DNA from: Candidatus Poribacteria bacterium
GTDB taxonomy: Bacteria > Poribacteria > WGA-4E > WGA-3G
Direction of reading: 5' to 3'
DNA: 37,200 bases
NCBI GenBank assembly: GCA_003635255.1
Contig: PYJC01000007.1
Location: forward strand, 1-37,200
Numbering within the stretch: the first letter of the stretch is position 1; the number at the start of each line of letters is the position of its first letter. The notes under the pieces were generated by a model. The model saw only the letters and a list, made by a program, of their open reading frames with translations. It was not told where the DNA came from and did no database searches. Below, in pieces: positions 8,083 to 15,174 of the stretch. Both the position numbers and the translations under genes were made by a program.

Positions 8083-8988
8083 ATGCCAAATCAAAATCAA
8101 CCTTTAGTGTATTTTTTCGCGAAAAGCAATTTTGGGGACGACCAGCCAGATTTTATAAAAATAGACTATAGTACAGATCTCTTAAATCGACTAACCACTC
8201 TCCAGACTGGAAACGAAGCTCCTATACGGGAAATAGGAGTCATCCCTTTTGAAACAGAGGATGAAGCACGTGAAGAAGAAGAACGAATACATTCTCGATT
8301 TGGAGCGTTCCGCGCTCGCGGAGAGTGGTTTTATGCTACACCTCGGATAATACAATACATCCAAAATTATGCAGTGCAGCATACCGAATTGCTTACTGAA
8401 GACATGCCGACAGAAATGGAAGATTCATCAGAAATTCTATTTGGGGAACAACTTGCTGAGCGACGGAATGCCACTAATATTACTCAAGAGGAATTGGCCA
8501 CAAGGGTTGGTTGTACCCGTGGGTACATTAGTTTTTTAGAAAATAACAGAGGCACGCCGGGGCAGAGTATATATACGAAATTGGTCGAGTTATTCGGTGA
8601 ATTTTCCGAATCCATCACTGAAGTAAGACAGATCGAGTTATTCGGTGAATTTTTGGATCCTACTACCGAAACAAAATTTAACAATCTTTTAGCTGTTGAA
8701 ATGGTGGGTGGACGCTGGATTTCAGAGGATACGGCAATAGACACCTTTATTGAAGTAATTAAGGAATTAGGAATTGAGAAAGTCAAAAAACTTGATTTGC
8801 TTGTTAATGGAATACCGCTAATAGCGGATTGTGCCTATGACGGTAAAGCCCAAAGAGAAGTTCAAACAGAGACCCAGACATTTTATGTGGTTTCGGGTAC
8901 CAATACCATAACGAAGAAAAGAATTTTAGATGACATTGCCAATCGGCTTAATGTCAATATGACCGTTTTTGCTAATCTTCGAGCGTAA
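8083..8988 (+). CDS. GIY-YIG (T5orf172/MUG113-like) + XRE HTH + unknown C-terminal domain, copy A
   Basis: This 301-residue protein has three parts. Residues 8-95 look like a T5orf172/MUG113 domain of the GIY-YIG superfamily (VYFFAKS, FIKI, NRLTTLQTGNE, ERIHSRF, RARGEWFYATPRI). Residues 121-172 are an XRE-type helix-turn-helix (QLAERRNATNITQEELATRV, then YISFLENNRGTPG). Residues 208-300 are a conserved domain I do not recognise (GGRWISEDTAIDTFIEVIK, VNGIPLIADC, ILDDIANRL). It carries Asp28 where copy B has Gly in the FIKIG segment, a position conserved in the family. A 48-bp in-frame duplication lies at 8585-8680 (ELFGEF repeated). TAGGA precedes the ATG. DNA binding or cleavage is inferred from the folds only. 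Confidence 0.82.
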   Translation: MPNQNQPLVYFFAKSNFGDDQPDFIKIDYSTDLLNRLTTLQTGNEAPIREIGVIPFETEDEAREEEERIHSRFGAFRARGEWFYATPRIIQYIQNYAVQHTELLTEDMPTEMEDSSEILFGEQLAERRNATNITQEELATRVGCTRGYISFLENNRGTPGQSIYTKLVELFGEFSESITEVRQIELFGEFLDPTTETKFNNLLAVEMVGGRWISEDTAIDTFIEVIKELGIEKVKKLDLLVNGIPLIADCAYDGKAQREVQTETQTFYVVSGTNTITKKRILDDIANRLNVNMTVFANLRA

Positions 8989-9072
8989 AGGTTTAACGTA
9001 GGTAGAACACGGAAGGTTATAGGTATAGCATCATTTTGGGTGAGCGATAGTTTTTCGGTTGGAGAAGCACCA

Positions 9073-9258
9073 ATGGACGTTTTAGTTAAAAGATTAGACG
9101 CGAAATTACGCGAATGGGAACCGGATATTGTAGCGACGGTCAGGGAACGAATTTCGGAAATCATTGATCTCGCAGACCGAGATGCATTGGATATAATGCG
9201 ATCGCGTGCTGTAGAACAGGAAGTTTTGGACCTACTCGATGAACCCATACTCCAGTGA
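9073..9258 (+). CDS. small acidic protein translationally coupled to the ATPase-nuclease gene
   Basis: This 61-residue protein starts at ATG 9073 after GGAGAAG (9061-9067, 5 bases spacing); an in-frame GTG at 9040 would add 11 residues but has no better site. The sequence (VKRLDAKLREWEPDIVATV, then ISEIIDLADRDALDIM, EQEVLDLLDEP) is helical and acidic and I do not recognise a family. Its TGA stop overlaps the GTG start of the next gene by four bases (GTGA), a layout usually seen for partners made together. Short helical proteins next to ATPases of this type may be regulators or subunits, but that is only an inference from position. Confidence 0.65.
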   Translation: MDVLVKRLDAKLREWEPDIVATVRERISEIIDLADRDALDIMRSRAVEQEVLDLLDEPILQ

Positions 9259-10880
9259 GATTTAGCTATATGAGAAGGTTTGGCACACAGGGACCTGTGA
9301 ACCCTGAACAGCACTACATTGTCGCTCGCACGGAAGAACTTACTGAGTTCATCAAGCGCGTCAAAGAGGGGCGCTACATCGTCACCTTCGCGCCACGGCA
9401 GACGGGAAAGACGACTTTCTTTCAACGCGCTGTTGCAACACTCACCGCTGAAGACCTAACCTATTTTCCGATTCAACTGAATTTTGAAATATATGTAGAT
9501 TGTGACCGTTCCGAATTTTACGAGTCTCTCACCAAACAGATTAGCAAAGAAATTGAACGCGTTTTCCAAAAACGCGGAGAGACACTCGACGCAGCACTAA
9601 GGCATTTTCTTGACAATGCCCAGATAACCAATCATTTGTCAATGATGGAATTCTTTGAACAGGTTCAGCATTTCCTGAAGGATGGGGAAAATTGGCAGAA
9701 AGTTGTCTTCATTATTGACGAGTTTGATGGCATCCCTACATCTGCCCTGAAGGGTTTTCTGCACGCGTTTCGACATACTTACGTCACTGACACCACGTTT
9801 CAATGTCCCCACAGCCTTGGCATTGTCGGTGTCAAAAGTATTGCCCAACTTGACTATGATCGCTCCGTCTCCCCGTTCAATATCCATGACGATTTTGCGT
9901 TGCCGAACTTCACGCTTACACAGGTGCAAGAACTGTTCGGGCAATACACTGCCGAGGTCGGACAGGCTTTCGACCCAGAAGTGACTGAAGCCATTCACAA
10001 ACAGACAGGCGGACAACCCTTCCTTGTTAACCGATTCGCGCAGATACTCACAGAAGAGATGGACATTCCGAAAACTGAAGCACTCACAATGACACATTTT
10101 TCAGAGGCACACGAACGACTCTTGGAGGAACGGAACACTAACATTGAACATCTCTTGACCAATATCCGAAAAGACCGTCGTTTTGAGACTATACTCATGC
10201 AAATTGTCTCTTATGAGAACAGCGTGCCATTTAATCCTGATAATGACATTATCAATGAACTCGTCACGTATGGGGTCATCACGAAAGGGACTGATAGAAG
10301 ATGCGAGATTGCCAATCCAATTTATCTACATTGCATTCTACAAGCATTCAAACCAATAGTTAACGGATTGGAACGCGACTACTTCCCCGAAGATACCGAT
10401 GGATTTCAGTACCTCACCGATACCGGACAGATTCAGATGGAACGACTCTTGGATAACTTCCGGGACTTTATTGCTCGCGCAGGGTTCAGAATCCTACAAG
10501 TCCCAGAAACCCCTCAAGAATTCATCGGACAGCACCTGCTATTTGCTTATCTCGACCAGTTCGTTACCAGCGTGAACGCGGCAATGTATATGGAAGTCCC
10601 AACCGGACGCGGCAGGATGGATCTGATCATTCTTCACAACAAGAGAAAATATGTCATTGAAACAAAAATATGGCGAAGCGACCGGTCCTATTCCCAAGGA
10701 AAGCAGCAACTCGCGACGTATCTATCAACAGAAGGCGTAATGGAGGGTTACTACGTTGTGTTCGATCATAGAGAGGCACCGGATCCGCGAGCAGAGACAG
10801 AAGCAATAGACGGATTGACGATTCGGAGCTACGTGATACCTGTGGTGCAAGAGCGGCCTTCAGTAGGAGCACAACGGTAA
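9255..10880 (+). CDS. AAA-like ATPase with C-terminal PD-(D/E)XK nuclease-like domain
   Basis: This encodes 541 residues from GTG 9255; an ATG at 9270 (MRRFGTQGPVNP) is an alternative and fits relatives better. The P-loop is APRQTGKTT (about 46-54), and the Walker B strand is VVFIIDEFDG near residue 150. A middle helical region with FNIHDDFALPNFT and GGQPFLVNRFAQIL resembles the sensor/lid part of the AAA-like family often found beside WD40 genes. The C-terminus carries GRMDLIILHNKRKYVIETK with Asp456, Glu469 and Lys471, the D-xn-ExK signature of PD-(D/E)XK nucleases, then a Gln-containing helix (KQQLATYL). Such ATPase-nuclease fusions are common in mobile and defence-type loci, but the biological target is unknown. 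Confidence 0.85.
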   Translation: MRFSYMRRFGTQGPVNPEQHYIVARTEELTEFIKRVKEGRYIVTFAPRQTGKTTFFQRAVATLTAEDLTYFPIQLNFEIYVDCDRSEFYESLTKQISKEIERVFQKRGETLDAALRHFLDNAQITNHLSMMEFFEQVQHFLKDGENWQKVVFIIDEFDGIPTSALKGFLHAFRHTYVTDTTFQCPHSLGIVGVKSIAQLDYDRSVSPFNIHDDFALPNFTLTQVQELFGQYTAEVGQAFDPEVTEAIHKQTGGQPFLVNRFAQILTEEMDIPKTEALTMTHFSEAHERLLEERNTNIEHLLTNIRKDRRFETILMQIVSYENSVPFNPDNDIINELVTYGVITKGTDRRCEIANPIYLHCILQAFKPIVNGLERDYFPEDTDGFQYLTDTGQIQMERLLDNFRDFIARAGFRILQVPETPQEFIGQHLLFAYLDQFVTSVNAAMYMEVPTGRGRMDLIILHNKRKYVIETKIWRSDRSYSQGKQQLATYLSTEGVMEGYYVVFDHREAPDPRAETEAIDGLTIRSYVIPVVQERPSVGAQR

Positions 10881-10957
10881 CCAGGTTTTATAGAAAGTAG
10901 CATAATGTTTTCAGTTTGGAAGCCCGATGCTTTTATCGTAAACAGAAAGGTAAAATA

Positions 10958-11212
10958 ATGGAACATCAAGTCACACTCAATATTCCCGATGCCGTGTACC
11001 GACACGCTCGCCGAATCGCAAAAATGCGGGGGGTCAAATTAGAAAATGTCCTTGTCAGTGTGTTGCGTGCACATTGGTCTCCTGCCAACACTCCTTTGAC
11101 TGAGACAGAGAAGTTGGCAGCTATTGCACCAAGCATAGAATCAACAGATTGGTGGGATAGCGAAGGCGATAAGGAATGGGATACCCCTAATAGCAGATTA
11201 CGATTATCCTGA
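10958..11212 (+). CDS. small antitoxin-like protein with a 3' end supplied by a pseudogene fragment
   Basis: This 84-residue protein starts at ATG 10958 after AGAAAGG (10944-10950, 7 bases spacing); upstream in-frame codons from 10916 are not needed. The N-terminus (HQVTLNIPDAVYRHARRIAK, then VKLENVLVSVLRAHW) looks like a beta-strand plus two helices, as in small ribbon-helix-helix-type antitoxins. The last residues, about WDTPNSRLRLS, are read out of frame from DNA that matches the C-terminal coding part of the GIY-YIG/HTH genes. The original C-terminus was therefore probably lost at the junction. No toxin gene follows. The antitoxin assignment is tentative. Confidence 0.55.
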   Translation: MEHQVTLNIPDAVYRHARRIAKMRGVKLENVLVSVLRAHWSPANTPLTETEKLAAIAPSIESTDWWDSEGDKEWDTPNSRLRLS

Positions 11213-11356
11213 TAAAGCCCAAAGAAAAGTTGAGACAGAGACGGGAACATATTGGATAGCGTCTGGGACCGATCGGGGAAAAAGAAAAAGATTTTAGCGG
11301 ACATTGCCGCTCGGCTTAACATTGATGGGACCGTCTTTGTTAATTTGCGAACATAG
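11176..11356 (+). pseudogene. decayed third copy of the GIY-YIG/HTH gene, C-terminal fragment only
   Basis: From about 11176 the DNA follows the 3' end of copy B (12349 onward) closely: AATGGGATACC, then TAATAGCAGATT, then a long near-identical run through GATTATCCTGATAAAGCCC. Translated with one frame change it reads NGIP-IAD-DYPDKAQRKVE, TYWIASGTD, then KKILADIAARLNIDGTVFVN and LRT, ending at TAG 11354-11356. A one-base deletion near 11275-11290, relative to copy B, breaks the frame. Nothing of the GIY-YIG or HTH parts is left. The 3' flank GGTTTACCGTAA is also shared with copies A (9000) and B (12538), so the duplicated unit extended past the stop codon. Confidence 0.85.
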
Positions 11357-11629
11357 AGGTTTACCGTAAGTTCGAGAACACTCGGTTTTTGGCTGGAAAG
11401 TTATAAATCGGTATTGTTGCCGTATTTTGGCTGCTGAGTGCTATCGGCGGATGTTATCAGATTTTTATCTCCGTGGCCGATTCCAATACTCAAAAAAACC
11501 GACTTGTTAATGTCAAAACTTAGATGGACACAGCAGTTTCAATCCCTGCCCCCCTTAATACCAAGTAATATCAGACTTTTGATCTACAACTGCCTAACTC
11601 TAAAGTCGTTACCAATAAGGAGTCCAATC
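11357..11629 (+). other. intergenic stretch between the decayed copy and copy B
   Basis: The first roughly 60 bases resemble the region after copy A (GGTTTA-CGTA, GAGAACAC, GTTATA, ATTTTGG) and then similarity fades. No convincing gene, hairpin or promoter was seen in the rest. The ribosome-binding site of copy B (AAGGAG, 11617-11622) closes the region. Confidence 0.5.
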
Positions 11630-12535
11630 ATGTCAAATCAAGAACAAAATTTGGTCTATCTCGTCTATTTTTTAGCGAAAAGTAATTTTAAGGATACCAA
11701 TCCGGATTTTATCAAAATCGGTTATACAAGCACAGAACTTTCACGGCGTCTAATTTCTATCCAGACCGGAAACGAAGCCGAGATATGGGAAATCGGGGTG
11801 CTCCCGTTTGACACGGAAGATGAAGCACGCCGCGAAGAAAACCGGATACATAAACATTTTGGAGGGTCTCGAGCACGTGGAGAGTGGTTTTATGCGACTC
11901 CCCGGCTCATCCAATATATAGAGGAGTACACGGTACAATACACTGAACTGTTTATAGAAGATGTGCCGCCGACCTTAGATGAAGAAGTCATAGAACCCGA
12001 TGTACAGTCTACCAGAGAGGAAGAAGTCATCGCATTTGGAAAATGGCTTAGAGAGTGCCGGAAGAAACGTAATATGACCCAGACAAAAGTAGCTGAGGCC
12101 GTAGGTTATTCTCGTGGTGCCATCGCTCTCATTGAACAAGATAGAGGTATACCTGGTCAGAATTTACGTGAGGCTTTGACTGCTTTATTCGGTGATTTTT
12201 CGGATTCTACCACAGAAACAATACCTGATAACCCTATATCTGTTACTCTGGGTGGTACTTGGATTTCCGAGAATACCGGAATAGACACATTCATTAAGGT
12301 GATTAAGAAAATAGGAATTGAGAAAGTCAAAGAACTCAATTTGCCTGTTAATGGGATACCTTTAATAGCAGATTGCGATTATCCTGATAAAGCCCAAAGA
12401 AAAGTTGAGACAGAAGAAGGGACAACATACTGGATAGTGTCTGGAACCGATACTGAAAGAAAGAAAAAGATTTTAGATGATATTGCTGATCGGCTTGAAC
12501 GTGATATGACCGTGTATGTAAATCTGAAGTCATAA
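11630..12535 (+). CDS. GIY-YIG (T5orf172/MUG113-like) + XRE HTH + unknown C-terminal domain, copy B
   Basis: This 301-residue paralogue of copy A starts at ATG 11630, fixed by AAGGAG 7 bases upstream; the frame is open further 5' but that part is not conserved. Residues 8-97 hold the GIY-YIG-like domain with FIKIGYTSTELSRRLISIQ, TGNEAEIWEIG and RARGEWFYATPRL. Residues about 135-185 hold the XRE helix-turn-helix (WLRECRKKRNMTQTKVAEAV, YSRGAIALIEQDRGIPGQ). The shared C-terminal domain is at about 205-301 (GGTWISENTGIDTFIKVIKK, VNGIPLIADCDYPDKAQR, ILDDIADRL). It keeps the family Gly in FIKIG that copy A lost and lacks the 48-bp duplication of copy A. It may be a DNA-binding regulator with or without nuclease activity. 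Confidence 0.83.
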   Translation: MSNQEQNLVYLVYFLAKSNFKDTNPDFIKIGYTSTELSRRLISIQTGNEAEIWEIGVLPFDTEDEARREENRIHKHFGGSRARGEWFYATPRLIQYIEEYTVQYTELFIEDVPPTLDEEVIEPDVQSTREEEVIAFGKWLRECRKKRNMTQTKVAEAVGYSRGAIALIEQDRGIPGQNLREALTALFGDFSDSTTETIPDNPISVTLGGTWISENTGIDTFIKVIKKIGIEKVKELNLPVNGIPLIADCDYPDKAQRKVETEEGTTYWIVSGTDTERKKKILDDIADRLERDMTVYVNLKS

Positions 12536-12630
12536 AAGTTTACCGTAAAAAATGTAAATGTAATCTAATTTCCCTATCAAATTTCATGTGAACCATGAAA
12601 CAGAAGAGAGTCAGTAAGGAAACCTGCGTT

Positions 12631-15060
12631 ATGAAAACGACATATTTGCTTTCCACTGCATTGTTTTTGGCTGTTATTCTGGTTTTGCCAGATGTGTTTG
12701 CTCAAGAAGATTACACAAAGTGGAACCTACCTAAAGGTGTGAGCACTCGATTAGGCAAAGGTGTAATAACTGGTGACGTTGTGTATTCCCCAGATGGTAA
12801 TCAGTTGGCGGTGCCAAGTGGCATTGGGGTATGGATATATGATGTGCATACTGGAAAAGAAATTAAACTGCTTACAAAACATCCAAATTGGATTTCAAGC
12901 GTGTGTTTTTCGCCAGATGGCGAGATCCTCGCTGGTGGTAGTGACGGTAACATTGAACTGTGGAACGCACACACAGGACAACACCTAAAAACACTCACAG
13001 GTCATACATCTGAAATCAAAAGTATTGCTTTTAGCCCGGATGGTCGCGTACTTGCAAGTGCAAGTGATAGTCCGTTTGCCAAAGACAACACTATTCGTTT
13101 ATGGAACCCCGACACAGGACAACATCTGAAAACACTGACAGGTCATACAAAGGGGGTTAATAGCGTGTGCTTTTCACCAGACGGTCACATGCTCGTTAGC
13201 GGGAGTAAAGACAACACTATTCGCCTATGGAACCCCGACACAGGACAACACCTGAAAACATTTACAGGTCATACAAACTGGGTCAATAGCGTAGTTTTTA
13301 GTCCGGATGGACTCTGGATCGCTAGTGGAAGTTGGGACGACACAATTGGGATTTGGAATGTTAACACAGGAGTACGCCTAAAAACTCTTAGTGGTCATAC
13401 GAGTCGGGTTAACAGTGTGTGTTTTTCCCCAGATGGAACTACTATAGCCAGTGGGAGTTGGGATGGAACCGTAAAATTCTGGTCAACTCTCACAGCAAAA
13501 ACTGTGGAAACTCTTTATGGACATACTGGTCAGGTTAACAGCGTATGCTTTTCGCCAGATGGGCTAACACTTGCAAGTGCAAGCTCGTTAAAACCACTTG
13601 ATTATGATAGTACGGTGCGATTGTGGTCTGCAATTTCCGGAGATCTCCTGAAAACTTTTACAGGGCATACAAAGGCTGTTTCAAGTCTTTACTTTTTCCC
13701 TGATGGAGACATATTTGCTGGTGGTAGTGAGGATGGTAGTGTGCGATTGTGGTCTGCTAAGGCAGGTCAGCTTCTGAGAATTTTTATAGGACACAAAGAG
13801 ATCGTTTCAAGTTTGCACTTTTATCCGAATAACCAAACACTTGCGACTGGTAGTGAGGATGGCACTATGCGGTTGTGGTCTATTACCACGGGGCAACTTC
13901 TAAAAGATTTCCCAGCAAACACGGATGCCAAAGGGCTGCCTCTGAAAACTCGATCAGGAAATACAGATTGGATTGAAGGGATTATTTTTGATCCCGATGG
14001 ACGCAAGTTCGCAAGTTTCGGCAGTGAAGATGGTAAGATCCGCTTATGGTCTGCTGTCACAGGAATGCACATAAAAACCCTTCAAGGGCATACATGGAGG
14101 GTAGAAAGCGCAGCTTTCTCCTCAAACGGACGTACACTTGCTAGTGGAGGAAGTCTTTTTGACCCAACGGTCCGCTTATGGTCAGTTCCAACGGGGAAAC
14201 TCCTCAAAACCCTTGAAGGGCACAAAAAAAGGATCTGGAGCGTCGCTTTTTCTCCCGATGGTCGTATTCTCGCAAGTGGAAGTTTAGATACCAAAATTTG
14301 TTTGTGGTCAGTTCCAACTGGAGAACTTCTCAATACTCTCATAGGGCATACTTCTGGTATCCTTAGTTTGAGTTTTTCTCCCGATGGTCGTATTCTCGCC
14401 AGTGGAAGTTTAGATGGGGCACTTCACTTGTGGGACGTTGCTACAGCGGAAGCCCAAGCAATTCTTACAGCAGATGGGAATAGTTTGCGTTTTTCCCCCG
14501 ATGGCAGTATACTCGCTACTGGTAATGTTGATGGTACGGTATACCTATGGAATATAGATGAGTTAACCCCATTATCGGTACAAGAAGAATCGATGTCTGC
14601 TGAAGATTACTTCATGCGCGCTGGTAATAAAGGTGAAAAGGGCGATTTTAAAGGTGCTGTTGACGACTTAGACAAGGCGATTCACTTAAAGCCGGACATT
14701 GCTTCGGCATACTTTCTACGAGGAAATGCCAAAGCTAGATTGGGACAACACGCTGCTGCAATTGAGGATTTCGACATGACACTCCACTTAAAACCAGATT
14801 TTTATGGTGCCTACTTTTCTCGAGGAGTTTCAAAGGGGAAACTGAAGCAGCACGCTCCCGCTATCAACGACTTTGACATCTTTATCTCCCAAGAGCCAGA
14901 TGATGCCAGAGCTTACTACAATCGGGCATGTGCTAAATATTTTTTGAATGATGCCCACGGTGCTAAGAAAGATCTCCAGACTGCATTGAAATTTGTTGAA
15001 CAAACAGACGATGCAGAACTCAGATCCAGCATTGAGAAGAAACTTCAAAATCTTGAATAA
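12631..15060 (+). CDS. secreted WD40-repeat protein with C-terminal TPR repeats
   Basis: This encodes 809 residues from ATG 12631, chosen because it gives a clean signal peptide (MKTTYLLSTALFLAVILVLP, cut near VFA-QED) and has AAGGA 10 bases upstream; an ATG at 12595 adds 12 residues. After the signal come KWNLPKGVSTRLGKG, the same opening module as in the two WD40 genes at the left edge, then about thirteen WD40 blades (LKTLTGHT, VNSVCFSPDG, LASGSxDxTIRLW). The C-terminal 155 residues form four TPR-like units (YFMRAGNKGEKGDFKGAVDD, AYFLRGNAKARLGQHAAAIE, AYFSRGVSKGKLKQHAPAIN, AYYNRACAKYFLNDAHGAKK). The protein is probably an exported scaffold; ligands are unknown. It is convergent with narB. 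Confidence 0.92.
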   Translation: MKTTYLLSTALFLAVILVLPDVFAQEDYTKWNLPKGVSTRLGKGVITGDVVYSPDGNQLAVPSGIGVWIYDVHTGKEIKLLTKHPNWISSVCFSPDGEILAGGSDGNIELWNAHTGQHLKTLTGHTSEIKSIAFSPDGRVLASASDSPFAKDNTIRLWNPDTGQHLKTLTGHTKGVNSVCFSPDGHMLVSGSKDNTIRLWNPDTGQHLKTFTGHTNWVNSVVFSPDGLWIASGSWDDTIGIWNVNTGVRLKTLSGHTSRVNSVCFSPDGTTIASGSWDGTVKFWSTLTAKTVETLYGHTGQVNSVCFSPDGLTLASASSLKPLDYDSTVRLWSAISGDLLKTFTGHTKAVSSLYFFPDGDIFAGGSEDGSVRLWSAKAGQLLRIFIGHKEIVSSLHFYPNNQTLATGSEDGTMRLWSITTGQLLKDFPANTDAKGLPLKTRSGNTDWIEGIIFDPDGRKFASFGSEDGKIRLWSAVTGMHIKTLQGHTWRVESAAFSSNGRTLASGGSLFDPTVRLWSVPTGKLLKTLEGHKKRIWSVAFSPDGRILASGSLDTKICLWSVPTGELLNTLIGHTSGILSLSFSPDGRILASGSLDGALHLWDVATAEAQAILTADGNSLRFSPDGSILATGNVDGTVYLWNIDELTPLSVQEESMSAEDYFMRAGNKGEKGDFKGAVDDLDKAIHLKPDIASAYFLRGNAKARLGQHAAAIEDFDMTLHLKPDFYGAYFSRGVSKGKLKQHAPAINDFDIFISQEPDDARAYYNRACAKYFLNDAHGAKKDLQTALKFVEQTDDAELRSSIEKKLQNLE

Positions 15061-15174
15061 CGAAATCATAAGCTTGTGGAGCTTAGTAAACACTATTGGC
15101 ATTCAAGTCGTAAATTGAGTGAGGCCCATCCTTTATCTGTAAAATTGCATATTCTGCGTAACCAGCGATTAAGA

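Noticed and set aside
11438..11629. 64-residue N-terminal extension of copy B
   Set aside because: It is not conserved in copy A, and AAGGAG at 11617 points to the ATG at 11630.
15061..15174. TAAGCT-TGTGG-AGCTTA hairpin as terminator between the convergent WD40-TPR and narB genes
   Set aside because: The stem is only 6 bp, A/T-rich, and no T run follows on either side.
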